DNA of 64,000 bases, from assembly GCF_024362485.1 (NCBI RefSeq), contig NZ_CP101456.1, positions 930,001 to 994,000 of the forward strand. Reading direction: 5' to 3'. Below are positions 1 to 8,463 of this stretch, piece after piece. Position 1 is the first letter of the stretch. Each line of letters opens with the position of its first letter. A program made the translations under genes and the position numbers. Below the pieces are notes generated by a model that searched no databases, was not told the DNA's origin, and saw only the letters and a list, made by a program, of their open reading frames with translations. The DNA is from Natronobeatus ordinarius. GTDB taxonomy: Archaea; Halobacteriota; Halobacteria; Halobacteriales; Natrialbaceae.

Positions 1-30
1 CGGCGACGGCGACGCGCAGACTCATATCGA

Positions 31-1764
31 TCAGCGAAGCGCCTCGAGGTCGAACTCGAACGCCGCGACGGGCAACTCGAGGTCGTGTTCGACGAGCACT
101 TTCGGGTGAACCTCGCCGATCACGCCGACCGCCTCGCCGTCGACGACGACGGCCGCGGTGCGACCCGGGATGAACGTCGGGTGCTCCGTCGGCGGCGTCT
201 CGAGGTCGACGTCGAAGTTGCGCGCGAGCGCCTGGAGGCGCGCTTTCGCGTCCTCGTAGGCGGCGTCGTGGCGCGCGAGGACGGCGCCGACCGACCGACG
301 TTCGCCCACGCCGGTGTTTTCGGACCCCTCGAGCTCGGCGGCGAAGCCGATCTCGGCCAAATCCTGCGGATAGGCGCGGTGGGTGTTTCGCTCGAGGACC
401 ATCAGCAGCGATGGCAGGACCCACGTCCGGAGCATGGTGTAGTCCTCGCTGTAGGGCTCTTTGATCGTCGCCGGCTCGCCGGCGCCGTAGACGTCGTCCT
501 CCGAACTGAGCCCGAGGCGGTCGTAGTTCTCCGCCTCGCTGATCATGTGGAAGTTCAGCATGTCCTCGAAGCCCAGGCCCACGAGGAGGTTTCGAGCGGC
601 GTTCTCGAGGCGGCTGCGCTCGTGGCGGCCGCCGACGGTGCCCACGTCGGGGTACTTCGGCTCGAGTTCGTTGAAGCCGTAGGCGCGCCCGAGGTCGTCG
701 ATCACGTCGACGGGATGGAGGACGTCGACGCGGTACGGCGGGATCGTCACCTCGTAGACGAGGCCCTCGTCGGTTTCCTCGCGCTCGGCCTCGAGGCCGG
801 AGCGCTCGGCGAGGTCGATCACCTCGTCGGGATCGAGGTCGATACCGAGGACCGTCTCGATGCGATCGTGACTGACGGTCTTCGTCTTGGTCGAGAGGTC
901 GGGTCGGACGAGTTCGGTGCCGACCGACTCGTACGCCGGGTCGTCGGGGTACTCGACGGTCACCTCCTCGATCCGAGCCCCGCGTGCGGCGAGGGCGTAG
1001 CAGACGATGGTGCACATCTTGTCGATCGTCCACTGGTCGGTGCCGGTCATCTCGACGAAGAGGTCCCGCGAGTCGGTGGTGACCTCCGTCCGGCGGCCGT
1101 TGATCACCGGCGGGAACGAGAACAACCCGATATCGTCGTAGATCGCCGGATACCGGTCGTACTCGCTCACGAGGTCGGCGTAGGTGCGCCCCGTCTGGTG
1201 CTCTTCGAGCACCTGTTCGGGCGTCATCTCCTCGTCGGCGTCGAGCGGAACGAATCGGTCGCCGTCGGGGGACACGCCGACGTAGCGGATGGTCGGGTTG
1301 CCATCCGTCGCCGGGCTTCCTTTCAGCATCGTCAGGTCGTGAATGCCGATTGCGCCCTTCGCGCGCTTTCGGCCCATCGTCGCGTGGAGCTTCTCCTGGA
1401 GCTGGATCAGCGACTCGAGGGCGTCCTCGTCTAAGTCGACGTTTCGGATCACGGCGCCCGTGACGTAGGGGCGCTCGTCGGGCACCGACTCCTCGACCTC
1501 GATGGCCCAGTCGGGCGAATTGGTCGACGGGACGGCGACCCCGCGAGCGTCGCCGTACTGGTAGCGAAGCGAGCGGGCGACGCCCTCGACCGAGAGCCGG
1601 TCGAGCCGGTCGGGGGCGAACTCGAGTTCGAACTCGCCCTCCTCCGTTTCGCCTTCGTACTCCAGGCCGAGCGCGAAGAGGTCCTCGATCAACTCGTCGT
1701 CTCCTTTCTCCTCGTGGCCGGTCAACTCGCGCAGTTCGTCGGGGTCGACGTCGACGGTTGGCAT
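31..1764 (-). CDS. pheT: Phenylalanine--tRNA ligase beta subunit
   Basis: PheT is the beta chain of the cytoplasmic alpha2beta2 PheRS that charges tRNA-Phe. The 577-residue protein has the archaeal-type beta-subunit architecture: an N-terminal region beginning MPTVDVDPDEL, the B3/B4 tRNA-synthetase core around residues 90-270 (RKRAKGAIGIHD, FPPVINGRRTEV), a B5 domain around 290-370 and a catalytic-like C-terminal module ending in AFEFDLEALR. It lacks the bacterial N-terminal tRNA-binding domain, as is normal for archaea. Its ATG overlaps the TGA of pheS by one base, so the two are translationally coupled in one operon. The stop codon lies only 30 bases from the window edge. Confidence 0.96.
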   Translation of the reverse strand: MPTVDVDPDELRELTGHEEKGDDELIEDLFALGLEYEGETEEGEFELEFAPDRLDRLSVEGVARSLRYQYGDARGVAVPSTNSPDWAIEVEESVPDERPYVTGAVIRNVDLDEDALESLIQLQEKLHATMGRKRAKGAIGIHDLTMLKGSPATDGNPTIRYVGVSPDGDRFVPLDADEEMTPEQVLEEHQTGRTYADLVSEYDRYPAIYDDIGLFSFPPVINGRRTEVTTDSRDLFVEMTGTDQWTIDKMCTIVCYALAARGARIEEVTVEYPDDPAYESVGTELVRPDLSTKTKTVSHDRIETVLGIDLDPDEVIDLAERSGLEAEREETDEGLVYEVTIPPYRVDVLHPVDVIDDLGRAYGFNELEPKYPDVGTVGGRHERSRLENAARNLLVGLGFEDMLNFHMISEAENYDRLGLSSEDDVYGAGEPATIKEPYSEDYTMLRTWVLPSLLMVLERNTHRAYPQDLAEIGFAAELEGSENTGVGERRSVGAVLARHDAAYEDAKARLQALARNFDVDLETPPTEHPTFIPGRTAAVVVDGEAVGVIGEVHPKVLVEHDLELPVAAFEFDLEALR

Positions 1765-3284
1765 CAGTAGGTCACCTCCGTTTCCCGCAGCAGTTCGAGG
1801 TCACAGAGCGTTCCGTGGATGTCGCGGATGTCCTCGAAGCCGTACATCAGCATGAGCAGTCGCTCGAGGGCGAGCCCCCAGGCCATCACGTCACAGTCGA
1901 CGCCCAGCGGTTCTAACATCTCCGGGCGGAAGATGCCGGAGTTGCCGATCTCGACGAGCTCGCCCGTCGTCGGGTGGGTACCGAACAGCTCGAAGGAGGG
2001 TTCGGTGTAGGGGTTGTAGTGGGGTTTGAACTCGATGTCGTGGATGCCGAACTGGGCGTAGAACTCCTCGAAGGTGCCCATCAGGTCCCGGACCGAGAGG
2101 TCCTCGGCCATCACCCAGCCCTCGATCTGGAAGAACTCGAGTAAGTGCGTCGGGTCGAGCGTGTCGTTTCGGTACACCTTCTCGACGCTGAAGTATCGCT
2201 GGGGCGGCTCCAATCGCCCGATCTCCTCGCCCGACAGGTAGCGCGCAGAGAGCGACGTGGTGTGCCCGCGAAGCGCGAGCGCGCGGGCGAAGTCCTCGTC
2301 CCAGGGGGAGTGATACCCCTCGCCGTCGGCGCCGACGCCCTGGCGATGGGCGCGCTCGACGCGCTCGACCAGGTCTGCGGGGAGCTCGTCGATGTGGGTC
2401 GGCTGCTCGAGGGCGAACCGGTCCCAGTGCGTTCGCGCCGGGTGGTCCTGGGGCATGAACAGGCAGTCGTTGATCCAGAAGTCCGCGTCGGCGTGGGGGC
2501 CTTCCATCTCCTGGAAGCCCATCCCGACTAAGACGTCCTTGACTCGTTCGGCCGTCTGGCGCAGGATGTGGACCTTGCCACCGTCGATGCGTTCTGCGTC
2601 GGCCCCCACGTTGTACTCGGCGAACTCGACGTCGCGCCACTGGCCGCTCGTGAGCAGGTCGGGCGTCACCGCGCCGACCGTCTCGGCCGTCTCGACGCCC
2701 GCCATCAGCGTCGTCACACCCTCATCGGTGAGCGTGACCTCGCGGATCGTCGTCTCGCGGCGCTCGACGAGGTCGCGGCGCTCGAGGTGCTCGAGGACCT
2801 CGTCGTCGAGGTCGCTCGGCTCCTCGCTCTCGCCCGCAGCCAGCGCCGAAAGTGCCGTCGCCTCGGGATCGGCGTCGCTTTCGGCGTCCGGCGCGGCGGT
2901 GATCTCGCCGCTCTCGATCGCGCCGTAGCCCTTCCGGGCGTAGTTCGACAGCGCGATGTTCACGCCAGCGCCCTCGAGGCCCGACGCGCCGATGACCTGT
3001 CCCATCTGAACGGAGTCATCGTCGGCGCCGGCCTGGCGGGCGGCCTCATAGAGGCGGACCTCCGGGAGGCCGTCCTCGACGTACTCGCTGCCCTCGTCGG
3101 TGAGGGTGATCGTCTGCTCGACGCGCTCGTCCACGGCGACCAGCCCCTCCGCCTCGAGTTCGAACGCCGCCCCGGTGACGGTCTCAGGCGGAAGGTCGGT
3201 CGCGGAAGCGAGGGCGTCGACGGACTGTGCCTCGTCTGCGCTCGCGGTCTCTAACACCGCGGCCTGTGCTTTCGGTAGTTGCAT
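1764..3284 (-). CDS. pheS: Phenylalanine--tRNA ligase alpha subunit
   Basis: PheS carries the class II catalytic site that activates Phe and charges tRNA-Phe with PheT. The 506-residue protein has winged-helix-like N-terminal repeats (about 1-210) and a C-terminal catalytic domain. Class II motif 2 is visible as KVYRNDTLDPTHLLEFFQIEG, split here as KVYRND and FFQIEG, and motif 3 as GLALERLLMLMYGFEDI. It is the first full-length gene of pheST. The 5' region of about 190 bases is unusually long for a haloarchaeal gene and carries a Phe-rich small ORF and a hairpin (see the entries at 3392-3472 and 3353-3371), which suggests control by Phe or tRNA-Phe charging. Confidence 0.96.
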   Translation of the reverse strand: MQLPKAQAAVLETASADEAQSVDALASATDLPPETVTGAAFELEAEGLVAVDERVEQTITLTDEGSEYVEDGLPEVRLYEAARQAGADDDSVQMGQVIGASGLEGAGVNIALSNYARKGYGAIESGEITAAPDAESDADPEATALSALAAGESEEPSDLDDEVLEHLERRDLVERRETTIREVTLTDEGVTTLMAGVETAETVGAVTPDLLTSGQWRDVEFAEYNVGADAERIDGGKVHILRQTAERVKDVLVGMGFQEMEGPHADADFWINDCLFMPQDHPARTHWDRFALEQPTHIDELPADLVERVERAHRQGVGADGEGYHSPWDEDFARALALRGHTTSLSARYLSGEEIGRLEPPQRYFSVEKVYRNDTLDPTHLLEFFQIEGWVMAEDLSVRDLMGTFEEFYAQFGIHDIEFKPHYNPYTEPSFELFGTHPTTGELVEIGNSGIFRPEMLEPLGVDCDVMAWGLALERLLMLMYGFEDIRDIHGTLCDLELLRETEVTY

Positions 3285-3352
3285 TCGCTTACCTCTATGG
3301 CTGTGGGTCGGTCAGTTAGCGGTTCCGACTCGGCGCGGACGGTTTCGCCCTC

Positions 3353-3371
3353 GGCGCCCGGTGTGGGCGCC
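3353..3371 (-). promoter_or_regulatory. Perfect GC hairpin in the pheS leader
   Basis: Seven-base-pair inverted repeat GGCGCCC / GGGCGCC with a five-base loop. It lies 20 bases after the stop codon of the Phe-rich small ORF and about 70 bases before the pheS ATG. No T-run follows it, so it does not look like a classical archaeal terminator. It could act in translation or in ribosome-dependent folding. The function is inferred. Confidence 0.5.
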
Positions 3372-3391
3372 TCGAGGTCCACCGGCCCGGC

Positions 3392-3472
3392 TCATCGGGC
3401 GAAGAAGAAGCCGAACCCCGGCCGTGCTGGGTGCTCGCCTGCGATCGACCGTCTGTGGGGTTCGGATGCCAT
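3392..3472 (-). CDS. Putative Phe-rich leader peptide of pheST (26 aa)
   Basis: An ATG-initiated ORF of 26 codons ends GFGFFFAR then TGA, with all four Phe codons (TTC) inside the last seven residues. A TATA-like box (minus strand GTTTTTTACG, 3494-3504) is centred about 27 bases before the ATG, the spacing expected for a leaderless haloarchaeal transcript starting at this ATG. The ORF ends about 107 bases before pheS and is followed by a perfect hairpin. This layout resembles bacterial aminoacyl-tRNA-synthetase leader peptides such as the E. coli pheST leader, whose Phe codons sense charged tRNA-Phe. No attenuator T-run is visible, so the mechanism is open. The ORF is too short for codon statistics. 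Confidence 0.6.
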   Translation of the reverse strand: MASEPHRRSIAGEHPARPGFGFFFAR

Positions 3473-3493
3473 GTGCGAACGGTTGTGAGGGGT

Positions 3494-3504
3494 CGTAAAA
3501 AACG
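3494..3504 (-). promoter_or_regulatory. TATA-like box of the pheST transcript
   Basis: Minus-strand CGTTTTTTACG is centred about 27 bases upstream of the leader-ORF ATG at 3472 and about 215 bases upstream of pheS. This is the only good TATA-like stretch in the intergenic region, which argues that the pheS message begins with the small ORF. Confidence 0.55.
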
Positions 3505-3544
3505 TTACGCGTCGCGTCCGGTCGACGTCGTGCGGTGGCGCCCG

Positions 3545-4378
3545 CTACCCCGCAGAAACGTCAGGATCGTCGGCCGGTGACAAGCCCGTCGCCATCAGCC
3601 GGCGAGCGATCACCACCAGCCCGTTGTCGAACCCTCTGCCGAACACCGCCTTCTCGGTCTCGAGGCCATCGCCGCCGGTTTCGTTGACCGAACTGACGAG
3701 GATCGTGTTTCGGTCGACCAACAGGAGCCGGCTGATCGTCGTCTCGTCTGCGGGGTCGATCGGTGAACTCGCCAGCCACTCGAGCCCCGAGACGAACACG
3801 TCGGTGTCGGGAAGCGCGTCCTGGAGTGCCCCCTGCATCTCCTCCGTCGACGCACCGACGATGACGGTGAGGCCCGCGTCTCGAGCCGCGTGCAGTTCCT
3901 CGAGCAACTCCTCCGTGACGACGTCGCCCCGGCCGGCGACGAAGATGACCTCCCGTCCGGCACCCTCGACGAGTTGCCGCGTCCGGTTCGCGATCGACGG
4001 ACTGCCCGACAACGCCCAGACCTCGTGGGTCACCTCCCGGTCGTCGTCACCCGACGCGGGGGCGATCGTTTCGATCAGGTCGACGAGCGTCTCCGTTCGC
4101 GATTCGTACTCCTGGCGGAGCGTCTCGGCCGCCTCCCCGACCGGAACGGACCGAAACTGCTTCGGACTCGAGTGTTGAACCTCGACGAGCCCCTTGCTCT
4201 CTAACACCCGGATCGCGTCGTACACGCGGGTCCGGGGGACGTCGGAGTTCTCGCTTATTTCCTTGGCCGTCCCTTTCGGGAGGCGCGTCAGCGCCACGAA
4301 GCACCGCGCTTCGTACTCTTTCAACCCGAGTTGCTGAAGCAATTCGACTGCTTGCTGCCGATTAGATAATTCGTCCAT
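3545..4378 (-). CDS. TrmB-family transcriptional regulator
   Basis: This DNA-binding regulator has an N-terminal TrmB winged helix (about residues 8-80: LGLKEYEARCFVALTRLPKGTA, given here as LGLKEYEARCFVAL and TRVYDAIRVLESKGLV) and a coiled segment. Its C-terminal domain resembles the phospholipase-D-like regulatory half of haloarchaeal TrmB proteins (VIFVAGRGD, LTVIVGAS). The ATG at 4378 (MDELSNRQQ) is preferred over an in-frame TTG at 4387. The gene stands alone between pheST and an Lrp gene. A TACCGG-N6-CCGGTA dyad lies just upstream and may be its own operator. The effector is unknown; haloarchaeal TrmB proteins often respond to sugars or central metabolites. Confidence 0.88.
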   Translation of the reverse strand: MDELSNRQQAVELLQQLGLKEYEARCFVALTRLPKGTAKEISENSDVPRTRVYDAIRVLESKGLVEVQHSSPKQFRSVPVGEAAETLRQEYESRTETLVDLIETIAPASGDDDREVTHEVWALSGSPSIANRTRQLVEGAGREVIFVAGRGDVVTEELLEELHAARDAGLTVIVGASTEEMQGALQDALPDTDVFVSGLEWLASSPIDPADETTISRLLLVDRNTILVSSVNETGGDGLETEKAVFGRGFDNGLVVIARRLMATGLSPADDPDVSAG

Positions 4379-4393
4379 GGGTCCCAACCATGC

Positions 4394-4411
4394 TACCGGG
4401 AGCTTCCGGTA
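4394..4411. promoter_or_regulatory. Inverted repeat upstream of the TrmB gene
   Basis: TACCGG-GAGCTT-CCGGTA forms a perfect six-base dyad ending 16 bases upstream of the TrmB start. Its position over the core promoter fits an autoregulatory operator. This is inference; I have no second copy in the window to support a consensus. Confidence 0.3.
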
Positions 4412-4634
4412 CCGTCTCCGGTGTTATGCCGCCGCTTACAAGATAGTTCCTGTCCCACCAACCGGTCTCGACAATCATACCAACTTCGAGTGCGTCAACG
4501 GCTATGAATCACACTCATACAAAAGCCGATACGTTGCGAATATTGTGGCTTATGGAGCATTATACTCCGGTATTCACAATCAAAGATATTTGAAACACGG
4601 AAATGGCTCCGAAATACTGTGGATTCCAGAACTA

Positions 4635-5129
4635 TCACGGTCCTGCATCCGACGTCCCACCATCCAGGTCGGCGAAATGGAAGTGATCGAACGGCTGCCT
4701 CCGTCGCCGTTTGATGAGTTCGGAGCTCTCGATCTCGAGGCCGAGGTCGTGGATCGCATCCGTGATCCGGGAGATGTCGGTCGTGCTCGTCGCGACGACC
4801 TCGACGTGGATGTTATGTCGGCCAGTCATCATCTCGCGGAGATCGACCACCCCCTGTACGTCCAGAATTCGATCGGCCAGTTCGGACCGGTGGCTCGCCG
4901 GTGCGGTGCAGATGAAAAGCACCTGTAACGGCAGGTTCGCCGCTTCGTAGTCGATCTCCGGATGATAGCCGTTGATCACCCCCTCCGTTTCGAGCCGGTC
5001 GATTCGGTTTCGAACCGTGCTCGGCGAGACGCCGACGGTCTCGGCGATCTCCTGGGCGGTCGTGCCTCGAGCGTCACGCTGGAGGCGATACAGAATTCCT
5101 CTGTCGACCTCGTCCAACTCCCTGGGCAT
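4635..5129 (-). CDS. Lrp/AsnC-family transcriptional regulator
   Basis: A 164-residue Lrp-type regulator. The N-terminal AsnC winged helix (MPRELDEVDRGILYRLQ, SPSTVRNRIDRLETEGVI) is followed by a RAM/ACT-like effector domain with the typical pattern ILDVQGVVDLREMMTGRHN and the C-terminal helix IHDLGLEIESSELI. A palindromic ACATATGT around 5150-5158 sits about 26 bases upstream of the ATG and can serve as TATA box. The low-GC stretch from 4388 to 4634 separates it from the TrmB gene; I see no further gene there. The ligand is probably an amino acid but cannot be read from sequence. Confidence 0.9.
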   Translation of the reverse strand: MPRELDEVDRGILYRLQRDARGTTAQEIAETVGVSPSTVRNRIDRLETEGVINGYHPEIDYEAANLPLQVLFICTAPASHRSELADRILDVQGVVDLREMMTGRHNIHVEVVATSTTDISRITDAIHDLGLEIESSELIKRRRRQPFDHFHFADLDGGTSDAGP

Positions 5130-5410
5130 ACCGATACAGTCGTGGACGACACATATGTACGCTGGGCCGTCGACGCGTCGAACGGTCCGATACAGATCGT
5201 CACCCAGATAATCACAGTAAGGTTATACCGGACCGGTTCGAAGGGGAACCTGGCACGGAATTCAGCAGGGTCCCAACCACTGACGTTCCGTGCCATCGTT
5301 TCTCGAGAGTCGCGACTCCTCGTCCAGTTAGCGAACCACGGGACGAGCCGCGTCGACAAAATTAGGACCCCGCCGCACCGTACACGTGAGCAGTCCTCGA
5401 GCGCCGATCG

Positions 5411-5731
5411 CTACGGAGACAGGTCGCTGGGAAGCTCCTCGCGATTCTCGTGCAACAGGGTGAGCAACGGCTCGAGGTCGTCGAACCGTGGACCCTTGAT
5501 CACCGTTCCCGTCGACCGATCCCACTCGACGTATCCGGCCGCCGCCAGCTTGGGCAGGTGAACGTGTCGCAGTTCGATCGTCAACGCCCGTTCGTCGGCG
5601 GCCCGGTCCGATCGATCGGGTTCTACTGGTCGATCCGGCTGGGGATTGTGTGCCAGCAGCGAGAGCAGCAATCGCCGCCGATGGACGTTCGACACCATCT
5701 CGAACTGCTCGTCGAGCGCGTGAGAGGCCAT
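5411..5731 (-). CDS. Small HTH protein, DUF7344-like
   Basis: A 106-residue protein with a single winged-helix fold typical of the haloarchaeal DUF7344 group: an N-terminal helix (FEMVSNVHRRRLLLSLL), a spacer with acidic and Asp-rich residues, recognition-helix region ELRHVHLPKLAAAGYVEW and a C-terminal helix. Such proteins are regarded as DNA-binding regulators of unknown targets. It stands alone; an AT-rich stretch upstream (5740-5790) would hold the promoter. Confidence 0.72.
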   Translation of the reverse strand: MASHALDEQFEMVSNVHRRRLLLSLLAHNPQPDRPVEPDRSDRAADERALTIELRHVHLPKLAAAGYVEWDRSTGTVIKGPRFDDLEPLLTLLHENREELPSDLSP

Positions 5732-5832
5732 ATCCAGTTATGGATCCCGAGCAACAAGAAAGACACAGCTTTTCAGAATTTACCACCGTTTGAGGAACTG
5801 AGTGACAGACCGAGTCGGCGGGAAGAAGCGGC

Positions 5833-7524
5833 TCAGCCGCCGTCCTCGAGCAGCTTCCGCCGCTTTATTTTCCCCGTCGTCGTCTGGGGGAGCGAGTCGA
5901 CGAACGCGATCTCGCGGGGATACTCGTACTGGGCCAGGTTCTCTCTGACCAGTGACCGAATCTCCTCGCGCAGGTCGTCGTCGCCGTCGACGCCCGAGAC
6001 GGGCTGGACGAACGCTTTGATCACCTCGCCGCGGGTCTCGTCCGGAACGCCGACGACGCCGACCTGTTCGACGTCGGGGTGCTCGAGGATGGCCCGCTCG
6101 ACCTCGCCCGGTCCGACCCGGTAGCCGCTCGTGATGATGACGTCGTCGTCGCGCGCTTTGAACCAGCAGTAACCGTCCACGTCGCGCCAGCCGAGGTCAC
6201 CGGTGCGGTGCCACTCGCCGACCGTCGCCGCCGCGGTCTGCTCGGGTTTGCGCCAATACTCCTCGAACACCACCGGATCGTCGCCGTCTCGACGAACCGC
6301 GAACTCGCCGACCTCGCCGAGCGGCAGCTCCGTCCCCGTCTCGGGGTCGATGACCGCCACCTCGTGGCCCGGTACCGGCTTGCCCATGCTGCCGACCCGG
6401 GCAGGGAACCAGTCGCGGCAGTTCGTCACCAGCAGGTTCGCCTCCGTCTGGCCGTAGAGTTCGTTGACGACGACGCCGTCCAGTTCCTCGTCGGCCCACT
6501 CGAGGATCTCCGGCGTCAGCGGCTCGCCGCCCGAGCAGATCGCCTCGAGTGCGAGGTCGTACGTGGTTGCGGGCTCGTCGACCTCCATTAACATGCGGAT
6601 CGCCGTCGGTGGGAGAAACGCGTCGGTGACCTCGAACGCCTCGAGGATCGAGAACGCCTCGTCGGCGTCGAATCCCGCCATCGGGGAGCCGACGACGGGC
6701 TGGCCGTAGTGCCACGCCGGAAAGAGGAGGTCGCCGAGCGCGCCGATCCACGCCCAGTCGGCGGGCGTCCAGTAGACCGACTCGAAGACGTCCCGCTCGA
6801 AGTACATGTGGAAGGCCGGACAGTGGCCGAGCCAGACGCCGTGGCCGTGTAAGACTCCCTTCGGCGGCCCGGTCGACCCGCTCGTATACATGACGATCGC
6901 CGGGGTATCGACGTCGGTCTCGGGGAGGTCGCGCTCGGCGGCGTAGCCGTCGAGTACGTCCGCGAACGGGTGGATCTCGGTGGACGATCCGGTGGCACCC
7001 ACCTCCTCGCGAGCGACGTCGGCGGCCGCCGCTGGCGCTCCGTCGTCGCCGACGACCACGACGTGCTCGAGCCCAGGACACTCCTCGAGGGCGTCGTCGA
7101 CACGGTCGCCGACGCTCGCGTCGACGACGGCCACCCGCGCCTCGCTGTCGGCCAGCCGGTAGCCGAGGGCGTCGGGGCCGAACAGCACCGAGAGCGGTAT
7201 CGAAATGGCTCCAAGCTTCCAGCAGGCGAGGTGGGTGAGGGGATTCTCGGGGCGCTGTGGCAGGACGACGCCGACGCGGTCGCCCCGCTCGACACCCAGC
7301 GCCTCGAGCGCGTTCGCCAGCCGGTTCGACCGCCGATCCAGGTCCCTGAACGTGTACGTCTCCCGTCGCCCGTCCGGGTAGGTCTGGTACAGCGCCACCG
7401 CATCGGGATCGTCGTGTTTTCGGACCAGATCGTGGGCGGCGTTGTACCCTTCCGGAACGTCCCACTCGAACGCCTCCCGGGCGGCCTCGTAGGTGTCTCC
7501 CTCGAGCGTGAGATGCCACGACAT
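5833..7524 (-). CDS. AMP-forming acyl-CoA synthetase
   Basis: A 563-residue ANL-superfamily enzyme that activates a carboxylic acid to its CoA thioester through an acyl-AMP intermediate. Visible motifs are the P-loop-like YTSGSTGPPKGV (about residue 215), NELYGQTEAN, RTGDLGWRDVDGYCWFKARDDD (hinge, read as RTGDLGW and FKARDDDVI) and the C-terminal lysine motif TTGKIKRRKL. The length and W-rich substrate region resemble the acetyl/medium-chain acyl-CoA synthetase group rather than acetyl-CoA synthetase proper, which is about 650 residues. The substrate is not certain. It may feed the EtfAB-linked acyl-CoA oxidation suggested by genes at 37-39 kb and 49 kb. Confidence 0.9.
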   Translation of the reverse strand: MSWHLTLEGDTYEAAREAFEWDVPEGYNAAHDLVRKHDDPDAVALYQTYPDGRRETYTFRDLDRRSNRLANALEALGVERGDRVGVVLPQRPENPLTHLACWKLGAISIPLSVLFGPDALGYRLADSEARVAVVDASVGDRVDDALEECPGLEHVVVVGDDGAPAAAADVAREEVGATGSSTEIHPFADVLDGYAAERDLPETDVDTPAIVMYTSGSTGPPKGVLHGHGVWLGHCPAFHMYFERDVFESVYWTPADWAWIGALGDLLFPAWHYGQPVVGSPMAGFDADEAFSILEAFEVTDAFLPPTAIRMLMEVDEPATTYDLALEAICSGGEPLTPEILEWADEELDGVVVNELYGQTEANLLVTNCRDWFPARVGSMGKPVPGHEVAVIDPETGTELPLGEVGEFAVRRDGDDPVVFEEYWRKPEQTAAATVGEWHRTGDLGWRDVDGYCWFKARDDDVIITSGYRVGPGEVERAILEHPDVEQVGVVGVPDETRGEVIKAFVQPVSGVDGDDDLREEIRSLVRENLAQYEYPREIAFVDSLPQTTTGKIKRRKLLEDGG

Positions 7525-7596
7525 GTGTTGACGAGCGACTCGAGCCCCGATAAACGTAACTGCCAGTTGATGACTCGAGGCGAACGGAGCGTTCCG

Positions 7597-8349
7597 TCAC
7601 AGCTTGTGTCGAAACGCCCGTAGCGCGTTCTGGCCCGTCTCGGTCAGCGACACCTGTTTGGACCGGCCGACGGTTTCGACCTCGAGGTAGCCGTCCGCGA
7701 CGAGCGGGTCGACGATGCGGTTGTTCAACAGCGCAAACTTGGCCTTGCCGTTGGCGGGTGCAGAACGAGTGATGAACTCGAGTTCGGCCTCCTCGGCGTA
7801 GTCGATCAGGTCGCTCTTTTTCGGCGTGTAGGCCGCGTCGTCGGTCTCCTCGACGTAGTTCAGGATGCGGACCTGGTCTTCGGTCGGCGTCTCGAGTGGG
7901 TACGACGGAAGCTGCTCGGCGACCCGCATACCCGCCGTCCGTGGTGTCTCCTCGACGGGGTGTGAGCGGGACTCGGGGTGGACGTGGTAGCCGATCGCAT
8001 CGGTCGCCATACACGCCAGTGCTGCCCCGATCGCCGCCAGCTTCGGCCCGCTCGAGACGTTGACTCGGACGATGTCCGCTGCGTAGCGATCGGCGATCGT
8101 CGTGATCTCGCCGAGCACGTCGTAAACGTCGCCGAGGTCGACCTCCCGGACGTGGACGGTGACGCCCGCGTCGGCGAGGACGGCCTCGAGTTCGTCGTGG
8201 TACGCCAGCCGGTCGCGGTCGGCGTCGTCGAGCGCGTACAGCACGTCCGCACCGTACTCGAGGACGGGGTCTTTGATCCGGTCGTACTCGTAGCCGAGTG
8301 GGGCGACGTGGACCTCGACGATCGACCGTAACTCGGTCTCACCTGCCAT
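7597..8349 (-). CDS. CARF-like/winged-helix regulator (HFX_2341/DUF6293 type)
   Basis: A 250-residue protein. The N-terminal half is a Rossmann-like CARF-type domain with the ligand-loop pattern VRVNVSSGPKLAAIGAALA (about residues 100-120). The C-terminal half is a winged helix (ALLNNRIVDPLVADGYLEV, QVSLTETGQNALRAF). I chose the ATG at 8349, which lies about 27 bases downstream of a TATA-like box and discards 66 unlikely N-terminal residues of an AT-rich extension. It is divergent from a small HTH gene and shares a dyad-bearing promoter region with it. CARF domains often bind cyclic oligonucleotides or related nucleotides, but no CRISPR array or effector is present here, so the ligand is open. 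Confidence 0.82.
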   Translation of the reverse strand: MAGETELRSIVEVHVAPLGYEYDRIKDPVLEYGADVLYALDDADRDRLAYHDELEAVLADAGVTVHVREVDLGDVYDVLGEITTIADRYAADIVRVNVSSGPKLAAIGAALACMATDAIGYHVHPESRSHPVEETPRTAGMRVAEQLPSYPLETPTEDQVRILNYVEETDDAAYTPKKSDLIDYAEEAELEFITRSAPANGKAKFALLNNRIVDPLVADGYLEVETVGRSKQVSLTETGQNALRAFRHKL

Positions 8350-8354
8350 TGTAG

Positions 8355-8379
8355 ATAGTATGGTTTGTACCCATACTAT
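8355..8379. promoter_or_regulatory. Operator-like dyad in the divergent promoter
   Basis: Perfect nine-base arms ATAGTATGG and CCATACTAT are separated by seven bases. The right arm coincides with the minus-strand TATA box of the CARF-like gene (start 8349). A partial third copy, GATAGTATATATGG, lies at 8398-8411, and a direct repeat GTATTGATTG occurs at 8384-8393 and 8411-8420. The arrangement suggests autorepression and co-control of the plus-strand gene at 8464, whose own TATA-like box is near 8436-8443. Confidence 0.5.
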
Positions 8380-8463
8380 AGAAGTATTGATTGTTTTGAT
8401 AGTATATATGGTATTGATTGTAATGTCATAGAAATGAATATATCGGTCGGAGAAGAGAGATGT

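Noticed and set aside
6197-8014. 605-codon minus-strand open frame overlapping the acyl-CoA synthetase and regulator genes
   Set aside because: It is a shifted frame of real genes, with Arg-rich low-complexity sequence typical of high-GC shadows.
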